This document shows positions 52,448 through 60,756 of a stretch of DNA of 64,000 nt, piece after piece. Position 1 is the first letter of the stretch; every line of letters begins with the position of its first letter. Source of the DNA: Streptomyces sp. Tue6028 (GTDB lineage: Bacteria; Actinomycetota; Actinomycetes; Streptomycetales; Streptomycetaceae). Made by a program: the position numbers and the translations under genes. Where the stretch lies: positions 47,652 to 111,651 of the forward strand of contig NZ_MLCE01000028.1 of assembly GCF_002300165.1 (NCBI RefSeq). Reading direction: 5' to 3'. The notes beneath the pieces are model-generated. The model did no database searches. It was not told the DNA's origin and saw only the letters and a program-made list of their open reading frames with translations.

Positions 52448-53644
52448 TCAGGCGTAGAGCAGCACGTCGTCCCCGGCCCACCGGCCGGGCGGCCCCGGCG
52501 GATCGCACAGCGGCAGCGGGTCGTCGCCCGCGTCGACGGTGCGGCGCAGTCGGTCGGACCCCCACAGCAGGTCGACGAAGTGACGGTGGCCGGTCCCCTC
52601 CGCGCCGCGGTCCGCGCTGCGCCAGGCGAAGTCGTCGGGGTACAGCCGCCGCAGCGTGGCGAGCATCGCGACGGCGGTGCGTACGGGGGCGAACGCCTCG
52701 CGGTCGGTGAGGTGGAGCTGGACCCCGCGCAGCGGCCGTCCGGCGTGTTTGTGGAAGGTCGGTACGTACCGCAGATCACGGAAGTGCACTCCGGGCAGGG
52801 CGAGTTCGGCGAGCGCGGGCGCGAACCGCGCGTCGATGTACGGGGCCCCGACGATCTCGAAGGGCTGCGTGGTGCCCCGGCCCTCCGAGAGATTCGTCCC
52901 CTCGAACAGGCAGGTGCCGGGGTAGACGGTGGCGGTCGCGGGCGTAGGGATGTTCGGCGAGGGCGCCACCCAGGGCAGACCGGTGGCCTCCGCGTCCGCG
53001 GCGCGCCGCCAGCCGGCCGCCTCGACGACCGTCAAGTCGGCTTCGGTGCCCGCCACTTGGGGGACGATCGAGGCGTTCAAGAGGCGGGCGACCTCACCGC
53101 AGGTGAGGCCGTGCCGGACCGGCATCGGGGCACGCCCGACGAAGCTGGCCCATCCGGGGTCGAGCAGCGGGCCCTCGCTGACGAGTCCACCGAGGGGGTT
53201 CGGCCGGTCCGCGACGACGAACCGCACGCCCGTGCGAGCCGCCGAGACCAGCAGGTCGAACATGGTCCACACATAGGTGTAGAACCTCGCCCCGATGTCC
53301 TGGAGGTCGTACACCAGGGCGTCCACGCCGCTGTCGAGCAGCAGTTCGTCCAGGCGCTCGCCGTCGCACCGGTAGGTGTCGTGGACCGGCAGTCCGGTGG
53401 CGGGGTCGGCCCACGCGGACTCGCTCTCGCCCGCCTGGCCGGTTCCGTGCAGTCCGTGCTCGGGACCGAACAGGGCGACCAGCCGCATGCCGGCGTCGAG
53501 CAGTGCGGGCGCGGCCGGACGCAGGTCGGGCAGGACGCCGGTGTGGTTGGTCACGAGCCCGATGCGGCCGGGTCCGGCGAGTCCGGGCGAGGCGTGCAGT
53601 CGCGCGATCCCGGTCGTCACCGCGGCGCGGTCGTCCGTGCTCAT
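52448..53644 (-). CDS. namZ: NamZ-like exo-beta-N-acetylmuramidase (DUF1343, GH171)
   Basis: A 398-residue DUF1343 protein; the characterised member NamZ releases MurNAc from non-reducing ends of peptidoglycan fragments. Hallmarks are LVTNHTGVLPDLRP, LFGPEHGLHGTGQAGE, YDLQDIGARFYTYVWT and YPGTCLFEGTNLSEGRGT. No signal peptide is present, so it probably acts on imported fragments. The GNAT and sugar importer genes that follow support a cell-wall recovery role. No RpiR/MurR regulator or etherase gene is in view. Confidence 0.9.
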   Translation of the reverse strand: MSTDDRAAVTTGIARLHASPGLAGPGRIGLVTNHTGVLPDLRPAAPALLDAGMRLVALFGPEHGLHGTGQAGESESAWADPATGLPVHDTYRCDGERLDELLLDSGVDALVYDLQDIGARFYTYVWTMFDLLVSAARTGVRFVVADRPNPLGGLVSEGPLLDPGWASFVGRAPMPVRHGLTCGEVARLLNASIVPQVAGTEADLTVVEAAGWRRAADAEATGLPWVAPSPNIPTPATATVYPGTCLFEGTNLSEGRGTTQPFEIVGAPYIDARFAPALAELALPGVHFRDLRYVPTFHKHAGRPLRGVQLHLTDREAFAPVRTAVAMLATLRRLYPDDFAWRSADRGAEGTGHRHFVDLLWGSDRLRRTVDAGDDPLPLCDPPGPPGRWAGDDVLLYA

Positions 53645-54050
53645 CCTCTGCCCCCGTCTGCCGGTGACCTCTCTCAGCGGTAGCTGGAAATGTACTGTGA
53701 TGTCCGGGAATTCTGGGGAACCGCGAGGGCACGTCGAGCCGGACGCGCCGCGACGCGGTCACCGCCGCCGGGCTTCCCCGGCCCCGGGCGGCACCGCCGA
53801 CCTCGGACGCCCGCGCCTCGACGACGGCCCGGGGTCCCCGGTGACGACGTGCGTGTCGGTTACCCGTGCGGGGGTCCCGGGCTGCCAGGTCCCGGGTCGG
53901 CGCCGGCCCCCTCCCTGCCCTCCCCGGGAATCGGACGGCCGGCGACTTTGCCCGTTCTTTACAACCTGCCCCGGTGCCGCCTCGTCTCTCCGCTCGATCC
54001 GTGACCCCGCCCGGCACCGGCCGGGCGGACCGACGAGAGAGAGCGATCCC
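53645..54050. promoter_or_regulatory. Divergent region, 406 bp, with weak operator candidate
   Basis: Separates namZ (minus) from the sortase-substrate gene (plus). At 53686-53705 GGAAATGTACTGTGATGTCC is an imperfect palindrome (GGAAAT/ATGTCC) in an AT-richer patch 42 bases upstream of namZ, a place for its operator. A second AT-richer patch at about 53946-53965 may hold the promoter for the downstream pair. No gene is supported. Confidence 0.35.
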
Positions 54051-54440
54051 ATGCGCCGAACTGTCCTCAGCGCCGCGGCACTCGCGTGCACCGCCGTACT
54101 GGCGGGCACCGTGCCCGCGTTCGCCGACGGTGCGTCCCCGAGCCCGAGCGCGGCCCCCACCCGGGCGAGCAGCGAGCCGTCCCCGGTGCCCAGCGCCGAG
54201 CCCACCCGCGCGCCCAGCCCGGTGCCCACGCGCGCGTCGAGCCCGGCGCCCACCCGCGCACCGTCCCCGGGGCAGGTCTCCGTCAGGCCGTCGGGTGCGC
54301 CCGACACCGGCGTGACGGCCGCCGAGACCTCGGGATCCGGTTCCGGGGGCGGGCTGGTCGGCGGAGCCGCCGCCGCGGCACTCGTCGCGGGCGGCGGGGC
54401 GGTCTTCGTCGTACGCCGCCGCCGGGCGACCGGGGCATGA
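54051..54440 (+). CDS. Sortase-dependent Pro/Ser-rich surface protein
   Basis: A 129-residue exported protein. A signal (VLSAAALACTAVLAGTVPAFA) precedes repeated PTRAPSP-like units (about 45 residues), a sorting-like motif GAPDTG, a second hydrophobic segment (GAAAAALVAGGGAVFVV) and RRRR. It is the usual partner of the class F sortase that starts inside its stop codon. ATG 54051 has GAGAGAGCG upstream. Confidence 0.85.
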   Translation: MRRTVLSAAALACTAVLAGTVPAFADGASPSPSAAPTRASSEPSPVPSAEPTRAPSPVPTRASSPAPTRAPSPGQVSVRPSGAPDTGVTAAETSGSGSGGGLVGGAAAAALVAGGGAVFVVRRRRATGA

Positions 54441-55048
54441 CCCCGCTCTCCAGGCGCGCCTTCGGTACGGCGACGGCGGCCGCGCTGCTCGCGGGCTGCG
54501 GCGGCCGACCGGCCCACGGGACGGCGGCCCCGCGTCGGACCCGGAGCCCGGCGCCGTCGCGGGCCTCCTCCACGGCCCCGCACGCCCTCGCGCGTTCGGC
54601 CCCGGTCCGGCTGCGGATCCCGGCCATCGGGGTCGACACCCCGGTCATGCGGCTCGGCCTGGCGGCGGACGGCACCGTGCAGGTGCCCCCTGTCACGGCG
54701 CACGACCGGGCGGGCTGGTACCGGCACTCCCCGACACCCGGTCAGACCGGCCCGTCGGTCATCCTCGGCCACGTCACGGTCGGGGCCTACGGCGACGGGG
54801 TCTTCCGCCGTCTGGCACGGCTGCGCCGGGGCGACCGCATCGTGGCGCGCCTGGAGAACGGCACGGCGGCGGAGTTCGCCGTCAGCGCCGTACGGACCGT
54901 CGCCAAGGCGGACTTCCCCGCGGACGACGTGTACGGGGACGTGGACCGCCCGGAGCTGCGCCTGATCACCTGCGGCGGTGCCCGGACCGGCGACGGATAC
55001 CTCGACAACGTCATCGTCTTCGCCGCGCTGAGCTCCACCACCCCCTGA
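54437..55048 (+). CDS. Class F sortase
   Basis: A 203-residue cysteine transpeptidase of the actinobacterial class F type. The N-terminus looks like a Tat or lipoprotein signal (SRRAFGTATAAALLAGCGG). Catalytic His lies in VILGHVTVG and Cys in LRLITCGGAR, with Arg in the following segment. It overlaps the substrate gene by four bases and presumably anchors that protein. Confidence 0.9.
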   Translation: MTPLSRRAFGTATAAALLAGCGGRPAHGTAAPRRTRSPAPSRASSTAPHALARSAPVRLRIPAIGVDTPVMRLGLAADGTVQVPPVTAHDRAGWYRHSPTPGQTGPSVILGHVTVGAYGDGVFRRLARLRRGDRIVARLENGTAAEFAVSAVRTVAKADFPADDVYGDVDRPELRLITCGGARTGDGYLDNVIVFAALSSTTP

Positions 55049-55062
55049 CCCGACGGCAGCCG

Positions 55063-55098
55063 TGCCGGGCCGGCGGAACGTACGCCGTCGGCCCGGCA
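55063..55098 (+). terminator. Terminator after class F sortase gene
   Basis: A 10-bp stem (TGCCGGGCCG with its complement at 55089-55098), loop of 16 bases, then TCCTCCCT. Confidence 0.65.
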
Positions 55099-55122
55099 TC
55101 CTCCCTCACGAGTGCCGTACGA

Positions 55123-55638
55123 GTGCCATCACGACCATGGAGAGCGTTGAAACGGTCCCGCGACAAGGCAGCGTCCGAACTGTTCGCCGCCCTCTACCCG
55201 CGCCTCGCCGGCTGGTGCCGCCGTCTCGTCGACGACGACGAGACGGCCCACGAGATCGCCTCGGAGGCGTTCACCCGGCTGTGGGCCCGCTGGACGTCCG
55301 TCGAGGAGCCGCGCGGTTTCCTCTACGTGACCGCGGCCAATCTCGTCCGGGACCACTGGCGCAAGCTGGAGCGCGAACGCAGGGCCGTACGCCGTGCCAC
55401 CACCGAGGCGGCCGTCCGCCCCCACACCGAACAGGCCGATCCGTCGGTGCGGCTGCTGGTGCAGTCGCTGCCCGAACGACTGCGCGTCCCGATCCTGCTG
55501 CACTACTACGCTGACATGCCGATCCGGGAGGTGTCCGAACTGACCGGGCGCAAGGAAGGAACCGTCAAGGCCGATCTCCACGCGGCCCGGGAACTGCTCC
55601 GTGTCCACCTGAGGAGAAGCCTTGACCACACGCTTTGA
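55123..55638 (+). CDS. ECF-type RNA polymerase sigma factor
   Basis: A sigma-70 family protein of about 171 residues. Region 2 is ELFAALYPRLAGWCRRLV with DDETAHEIASEAFTRLWARW; region 4 is LPERLRVPILLHYYADMPIRE followed by the helix-turn-helix SELTGRKEGTVKADLHAARE. The start is uncertain: GTG 55123 or TTG 55150 (LKRSRDKAA). A membrane protein gene overlaps its end, the usual place for a cognate anti-sigma factor. Confidence 0.88.
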   Translation: MPSRPWRALKRSRDKAASELFAALYPRLAGWCRRLVDDDETAHEIASEAFTRLWARWTSVEEPRGFLYVTAANLVRDHWRKLERERRAVRRATTEAAVRPHTEQADPSVRLLVQSLPERLRVPILLHYYADMPIREVSELTGRKEGTVKADLHAARELLRVHLRRSLDHTL

Positions 55639-56122
55639 CGACGGCCCGGAGTCCGGACCCGACGACCCCCTAGCGGTCATCCTGCGACCGTCCTCCGAAT
55701 TCCTCGGACCGCCCGCCGGCCGTTACGAGGCGGTCCGCCGTGCCGCGGCCCGCCGCAGGCTGCTGCGGGCCGCGGCCGGGCTCGGCGTGTCCTGCGCCGT
55801 CGCCGCCCTCGTCGCGCTGCCCCTCCACCTGGCGGCGCCCTCGGCCCCCGCCTCCCCGACGGTCCCCCTTGCACCTCCGCCCGCCGACGGCCGTACGGCG
55901 CCTCCCGCCCCGTCGCCGACCCCCACTCCGTCCGCGTCGCCCGTCCCCTCGCGGCCCACCGGATCGGTCACGTCCCGTCCCACCCGGAGCCGACAGACCG
56001 AGGAGTCCCGTACCCCGGACGGCCGGGTCGTGCCCACCCCCGCCGCCTCGGCGACGCCGACCGTCGCGCCGTCGGCGGTCCGGAGCGGGGCGAGCACACC
56101 CGAGAGCGGCCCCCGGCGGTAG
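55622..56122 (+). CDS. Single-pass membrane protein coupled to ECF sigma gene
   Basis: A 166-residue protein with a 45-residue cytoplasmic head, one membrane helix (GVSCAVAALVALPLHLA) and a Pro/Ser/Thr-rich outside tail. The TTG start at 55622 has GAGGAG at 55611-55616 and overlaps the sigma gene by 17 bases. The topology fits an anti-sigma factor, but no zinc-binding HxxxCxxC motif is present, so the role is inferred. Confidence 0.75.
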   Translation: MTTRFDDGPESGPDDPLAVILRPSSEFLGPPAGRYEAVRRAAARRRLLRAAAGLGVSCAVAALVALPLHLAAPSAPASPTVPLAPPPADGRTAPPAPSPTPTPSASPVPSRPTGSVTSRPTRSRQTEESRTPDGRVVPTPAASATPTVAPSAVRSGASTPESGPRR

Positions 56123-56146
56123 CCCCCGGCGGCAACCGGGCCGCGG

Positions 56147-57430
56147 TCAGGGCGCGGTGACCCGCCGGGCGGCGTGCGTGGCGATGCGTGTGGCGACGTA
56201 CTCCGTACCGGCCACGAACCGCATCATCGGCCCGTACGTCGGGGCGGCGAGCGAGCCGGCGAAGTACAGGCCGGGGACGGAGGATTCGAAGCCCGCCTTC
56301 AGACGAGGTGCCTTCGACCCCGGGACGCACGCCAGGGCGCCGCGCACCGTGGGGGACAGGAAGGGCACCGCGTCCAGGTCGAGCCGGTAGCCCGTGGCCG
56401 CGAGCACATGGTCGACGGTGAGGGCCTCGGACGCACCGCGTGGCCCGGCGACCTCCAGGCGCACCCCGGACCGGGCGGCCTCGGCCCGGGTGACACGGCA
56501 CGAGGTGCGTACCCGGAAGACGCCCTCCACGCGGTCCCGCAGCCACCAGCCGCCCGACGGCCCGAGCGCCCGCCGGAACAGCAGCATCCGGACCGCGGCG
56601 GGCAGCCGCCGCACCGCGCCCGGAGCCCTGCACACCGCGGCCAGGATCCAGCCCGTGCCCAGCGGTGAATAGGGCCGGGCCATCCGCCGCCACCGGGCGC
56701 GGGCCGGGCCCGGCGTCCTGCCCCACAGCACGTGGTCCTCGCGGACCAGTACCTGCACCTCGGCGCCGGCCTCGTGCAGCAGCGCGGCGCTCTCCAGCGC
56801 CGACTGGCCGCCGCCGATCACGGCGACGCGCCGGCCGGCGTACGGCGACAGGTCGGTGTGATGGCTCGTGTGCGACACGAGAGCCCCGCGCCCCGCTCCG
56901 TCGGGGCACAGGTGCATCAACTCCGCGGGAACATGGGCGAGTCCGTTCAGGCCGGTGGCCACGACCACGGCCGCGGCGGTGAGTTCCCGGCCGTCGTCCA
57001 GCCGGACCGTGAACCCGGAGTCCGTCGTGGCCCGGTCGACGCTCACCACCCGGGCGGGGTCCACCTCGCCGACGTGGTGCTTCTGGAACCATTGCCCGTA
57101 GCGCACGAAGACGTCGCACGGGATCGGCGTGAGTTCGGTCAGTTCCGGTTCGCCGTGTGCGCGGCGGAAGTCCGCCAGCCGGGCACCGGGTACCGGGGCG
57201 GACAGATCGACGGCGTCCGGTGTCGACTTCAGGAACATTCCGGTGGCCATGGCGTGCCGCCAACTGCCCAGCGTCTCACCGAAGACGAGCACCGCTACGC
57301 CGGTGGCCCGCAGGTGTGCCGCCACCGACAACCCGTACGGGCCGGCCCCGATCACGACGACCGGAGGCGGTCCACTCCCCGCGAACGCCCGCTCCCGGGC
57401 AGGGCGTTGCTCAGGAAGCGACTGCGTCAT
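56147..57430 (-). CDS. FAD-dependent oxidoreductase (core paralogue)
   Basis: A 427-residue flavoprotein closely related to the one at 37112-38305. Motifs: VVVIGAGPYGLSVAAHL, CDVFVRYGQWF, VAVIGGGQSALESAALL and SSVPGLYFAGS. It has an N-terminal extension of about 25 residues. ATG 57430 has GGGGGGATG upstream. Its substrate is unknown; it lies between a sigma factor pair and DUF305/DUF6153 genes. Confidence 0.87.
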   Translation of the reverse strand: MTQSLPEQRPARERAFAGSGPPPVVVIGAGPYGLSVAAHLRATGVAVLVFGETLGSWRHAMATGMFLKSTPDAVDLSAPVPGARLADFRRAHGEPELTELTPIPCDVFVRYGQWFQKHHVGEVDPARVVSVDRATTDSGFTVRLDDGRELTAAAVVVATGLNGLAHVPAELMHLCPDGAGRGALVSHTSHHTDLSPYAGRRVAVIGGGQSALESAALLHEAGAEVQVLVREDHVLWGRTPGPARARWRRMARPYSPLGTGWILAAVCRAPGAVRRLPAAVRMLLFRRALGPSGGWWLRDRVEGVFRVRTSCRVTRAEAARSGVRLEVAGPRGASEALTVDHVLAATGYRLDLDAVPFLSPTVRGALACVPGSKAPRLKAGFESSVPGLYFAGSLAAPTYGPMMRFVAGTEYVATRIATHAARRVTAP

Positions 57431-57775
57431 GCATCCCCCCGCTGGTCCCCGCGCCGCCTTCCCCAAGGCGGCGCGACACGTCGGGATGGCGCGTCCGCAG
57501 AGTTCTCGTCGCGCCCGTCCCCCCTCCGCCGCTCAGTGTCGCCCGTATCCCGCCGTCGCACAGCGATATCGGCGCACGTTGCCCAAAACATGGTCGAACC
57601 GTGAACATGCGAGACCTCGCGGTTCCCTGCCGCCCCATCGGACACGGCAGACGCGTACGCGAAGGGCGCCGGGCGCCGCCCGTGGACCAGGGCAGCGTGC
57701 CGGGCGCCGGTGGTGGATCCGGAGCGCCCGGGTCCGGCGGGGGGCCGGAGCCTGCACCGGCCCCCCGCCGTGGCG

Positions 57776-58411
57776 TCAGCCCTGGCCGAGCAGCTTGTTC
57801 ATCTCGGTGATCTCGGCGTTCTGGGCCGTGATGATGTCGTCGGCCATCGACGTGGCAGACCCCGACCTGCCCTTGGCCTTCTCGGTGCCGGCCATCTCGA
57901 CGGCGCCCTTGTGGTGCTCGACCATCATGGTCAGGAACATGGTGTCGAACTCCTCGCCGGAGGCGGCCTTCAGCGCGTCCATGTCCTTGGTGGACATCAT
58001 TCCGGACATGCCGGAGTGGCCGGAGTGGTCCATGCCGGGCATGGAGGCCGCGGAATCCGCGGCCGGCACCTTCGCGCCCCAGGACCTCAGCCAGCCGGTC
58101 ATGGTCGCGATCTCCGGGTCCTGGGCCTTCTCGATACGCGCGGCGAGGTCCTTGACCTCGGCGGAGGCGGCCCGGTGGGAGGCGAGCGCCGCCATCTCCA
58201 CTGCCTGCCGGTGGTGCGGGATCATGCCCTGCGCGAAGGAGACGTCCTGCGCGTTGTGGGGGCCGGCGGACGGGTCGGCGCTCGTGGACGGGGAGGCCGC
58301 GGAGTGACCTGAGTGGCCGCCGTCGCCGCCGCAGGCGGTGAGGACGAGCGCGGCGGTCGCGGTGACCGCGACGAGAGCGGCGCGGCGTGCGCGGGTCGAC
58401 TTGTCGGACAT
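57776..58411 (-). CDS. DUF305 lipoprotein, His/Met-rich
   Basis: A 211-residue exported lipoprotein (lipobox LTACG). Two DUF305 halves each hold a paired-His motif: QGMIPHHRQAVEMA and MMVEHHKGAVEMA, with a Met/His-rich bridge (SMPGMDHSGHSGMSGMM). The family is ferritin-like and often copper-linked. It is followed at a distance by the oxidoreductase gene and preceded by DUF6153. Confidence 0.9.
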   Translation of the reverse strand: MSDKSTRARRAALVAVTATAALVLTACGGDGGHSGHSAASPSTSADPSAGPHNAQDVSFAQGMIPHHRQAVEMAALASHRAASAEVKDLAARIEKAQDPEIATMTGWLRSWGAKVPAADSAASMPGMDHSGHSGMSGMMSTKDMDALKAASGEEFDTMFLTMMVEHHKGAVEMAGTEKAKGRSGSATSMADDIITAQNAEITEMNKLLGQG

Positions 58412-58496
58412 GCGTGAACTCCTGCAAAGGGAAGGTGACGTACTGATCCGGGCGTGCGTGAGCGCCGCGCCGGTGTCGGCGCGGTGCCGGGTGCCT

Positions 58497-58898
58497 CTAG
58501 ATCCGCAGGAGTTGGAGTTCGGCGAGTGAGGGGGGCGCGCGTGCGCCGTCGGGCGCATCGGCCGTCGACGGGCACGCCGCGTCGGCGCGGGCGGGGACGG
58601 CCGTCGGGTCGGGCGCGAGCGCGGGCAGCACCGGTCCGCCGCCGACGGCCCCCGACGCGCAGGTCGAGTCGGCGTGCCGGACGTGGCTTCCGCCGCAGTG
58701 GCCGTCGGGGCAGTCGTCGTGCGGGGTGGCGGTGGCCGCCATGGGCCGGGCGTGACGGTGCTCCGGGACACCGCCGCCGGGGGCGAGGGCGTGCATGCCC
58801 AGCAGCCCGGCGAGCAGGCCTAGGACGAGCAGCGCCCGCCACCGCCGCACGGGCGGCCGGGGAGCGGGGGCCTGCTCGCGGCTCTTCATCGGCTTCAT
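58497..58898 (-). CDS. DUF6153 family exported protein
   Basis: A 133-residue protein with one hydrophobic segment (ALLVLGLLAGLLGMHALAPG), then His/Cys-rich residues (PEHRHARP, HDDCPDGHCGGSHVRHADSTC). It matches the Streptomyces DUF6153 family, commonly beside DUF305 genes; metal binding is likely but unproven. ATG 58898 or 58889. Confidence 0.8.
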   Translation of the reverse strand: MKPMKSREQAPAPRPPVRRWRALLVLGLLAGLLGMHALAPGGGVPEHRHARPMAATATPHDDCPDGHCGGSHVRHADSTCASGAVGGGPVLPALAPDPTAVPARADAACPSTADAPDGARAPPSLAELQLLRI

Positions 58899-59150
58899 CC
58901 TAGGGCCTGCCGGAACAGTGCCCGGCGTCGCCCGGAGGGGTGGCCCGGCACCATGCCTGGCGTCGCGGGACGGACGGCACACCGGGCGTCCGGTGCGCAC
59001 GCCCGGTGTGCCGGGTGCTGTACTCGGGGCCGCGTCCGGTGCGGCGAGCTCGCGTGCGGGGCGTCGCCGGGCAGGGTGGGAAGGGTCGGACAGGCCGTGC
59101 GCGGCACGGGCCCGCCGGGGTCGGGAGGCCGTCGTGGAGTGGGGTCCTCG

Positions 59151-59173
59151 CCCCATAAGGCCGCCTTATGGGG
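59151..59173. promoter_or_regulatory. Palindrome upstream of ferredoxin reductase gene
   Basis: CCCCATAAGG and CCTTATGGGG flank CCG in a perfect 10-bp inverted repeat, AT-rich at its core, 26 bases before the iron box. It may be a terminator for the opposing side or a regulator site. Confidence 0.55.
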
Positions 59174-59198
59174 TCATAGCCCGGACCCGACTACTGAC

Positions 59199-59217
59199 TT
59201 AGGCTTGCCTTAGCTTA
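59199..59217 (+). promoter_or_regulatory. Probable DmdR/DtxR iron box
   Basis: TTAGGCTTGCCTTAGCTTA matches the DtxR-family consensus TTAGGTTAGSCTAACCTAA at 14 of 19 positions. It lies 47 bases before the fprA-type start, so iron repletion probably represses that gene. Confidence 0.65.
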
Positions 59218-59263
59218 GGCTTCCCGTCGAGTCCGCCTGCCCCTGCTCGAAGGGAACCTGATC

Positions 59264-60628
59264 ATGCCTCGCCCTCTGCGGGTAGCCATTGTCGGAGCCG
59301 GCCCGGCCGGGATCTACGCCGCCGACGCGCTGCTGAAATCCGCAGTGGCCGCCGAGCCCGGAGTGTCCATCGACCTCTTCGAGCGGATGCCGGCCCCGTT
59401 CGGTCTGATCCGTTACGGCGTCGCGCCCGACCACCCCCGCATCAAGGGCATCGTGACGGCCCTGCACCAGGTGCTCGACAAGCCGCAGATCAGGCTCTTC
59501 GGCAACGTCGACTACCCGCGGGACCTCAACCTGGACGACCTGCGCGCGTTCTACGACGCGGTGATCTTCTCCACGGGCGCCACCGCCGACCGGGCGCTCG
59601 ACATACCCGGCATCGACCTCGACGGCTCGTACGGAGCGGCGGACTTCGTCTCCTGGTACGACGGACACCCGGACGTGCCGCGGACCTGGCCGCTCGACGC
59701 GCGCAAGGTCGCCGTCCTCGGCGTCGGCAACGTGGCGCTCGACGTGGCACGCGTGCTGGCCAAGACCGCGGACGAGCTGCTGCCGACCGAGATCCCGCCG
59801 AACGTGTACGAGGGACTCAAGGCCAACCAGGCCCTGGAGGTCCACGTCTTCGGCCGTCGCGGCCCCGCCCAGGCGAAGTTCAGCCCGATGGAGCTGCGGG
59901 AGCTCGACCACTCGCCGAACATCGAGGTCATCGTCGACCCCGAGGACATCGACTACGACGAGGGCTCCATCGCCACCCGGCGCGGCAACAAGCAGGCCGA
60001 CATGGTCGCCAAGACCCTGGAGAACTGGGCCATCCGCGACACCGGGGACCGCCCGCACAAGCTGTTCCTGCACTTCTTCGAGTCGCCCTCCGAGATCCTC
60101 GGGGAGGACGGCAAGGTCGCCGGACTGCGCACCGAGCGCACCGCCCTCGACGGCACCGGCAACGTGAAGGGCACCGGGGAGTTCAAGGACTGGGACGTCA
60201 CCGCCGTCTACCGCGCCGTCGGTTACCTGTCCGACAGCCTGCCCAAGCTGCCCTGGGACGTCGACTCGGGCACGGTCCCCGACGAGGCCGGCCGCGTGAT
60301 CGAGGACAGCGGGGAGCACCTCCGGTCGACGTACGTCACCGGCTGGATCCGGCGCGGCCCGGTGGGTCTGATCGGTCACACCAAGGGTGACGCCAACGAG
60401 ACGGTCGCCAGCCTGCTGGACGACCACGCGAACGGCCGGCTGCAGACCCCGGTGTCGCCGGAGCCGGAGGCCGTGGACGCGTTCCTCGCGGAGCGGGAGG
60501 TGCGCTTCACCACGTGGGACGGCTGGTACCGGCTCGACGCCGCGGAGAAGGCGCTGGGTGAGCCGCAGGGCCGCGACCGCGTGAAGATCGTCGAGCGTGA
60601 GGACATGCTCAAGGCGAGCGGCGCCTAG
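59264..60628 (+). CDS. fprA: Ferredoxin/adrenodoxin-NADP reductase, FprA type
   Basis: FAD- and NADPH-binding reductase of 454 residues, normal length for the FprA/adrenodoxin reductase family, which passes electrons to ferredoxins. FAD motif VAIVGAGPAGIYAADALL; NADP motif VAVLGVGNVALDVARVL; FGRRGPAQAKFSPMELREL and GWIRRGPVGLIGHTKGDANE are conserved. The iron box upstream suggests iron-dependent expression. Confidence 0.94.
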   Translation: MPRPLRVAIVGAGPAGIYAADALLKSAVAAEPGVSIDLFERMPAPFGLIRYGVAPDHPRIKGIVTALHQVLDKPQIRLFGNVDYPRDLNLDDLRAFYDAVIFSTGATADRALDIPGIDLDGSYGAADFVSWYDGHPDVPRTWPLDARKVAVLGVGNVALDVARVLAKTADELLPTEIPPNVYEGLKANQALEVHVFGRRGPAQAKFSPMELRELDHSPNIEVIVDPEDIDYDEGSIATRRGNKQADMVAKTLENWAIRDTGDRPHKLFLHFFESPSEILGEDGKVAGLRTERTALDGTGNVKGTGEFKDWDVTAVYRAVGYLSDSLPKLPWDVDSGTVPDEAGRVIEDSGEHLRSTYVTGWIRRGPVGLIGHTKGDANETVASLLDDHANGRLQTPVSPEPEAVDAFLAEREVRFTTWDGWYRLDAAEKALGEPQGRDRVKIVEREDMLKASGA

Positions 60629-60648
60629 GACTTCGGCTGCAGCACGCG

Positions 60649-60675
60649 AGGCCCGGACCATGACGGTCCGGGCCT
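60649..60675 (+). terminator. Terminator after fprA
   Basis: Perfect 11-bp stem (AGGCCCGGACC with its complement at 60665-60675) and a 5-base loop, followed by TCGTCGTT, 21 bases after the stop. Confidence 0.85.
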
Positions 60676-60721
60676 TCGTCGTTCCCGGCGCGGCCGGCCC
60701 GTCGCTCGGCCGGGGGCAGTT

Positions 60722-60735
60722 TTGAACACGTTCAA
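60722..60735. promoter_or_regulatory. TTGAAC-AC-GTTCAA palindrome
   Basis: Six-base arms around AC, 21 bases before the next gene. It resembles TetR-family operators and also overlaps a possible -35 (TTGAAC). Confidence 0.5.
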
Positions 60736-60756
60736 GAGTGGGCGTACGCTGCTGCC

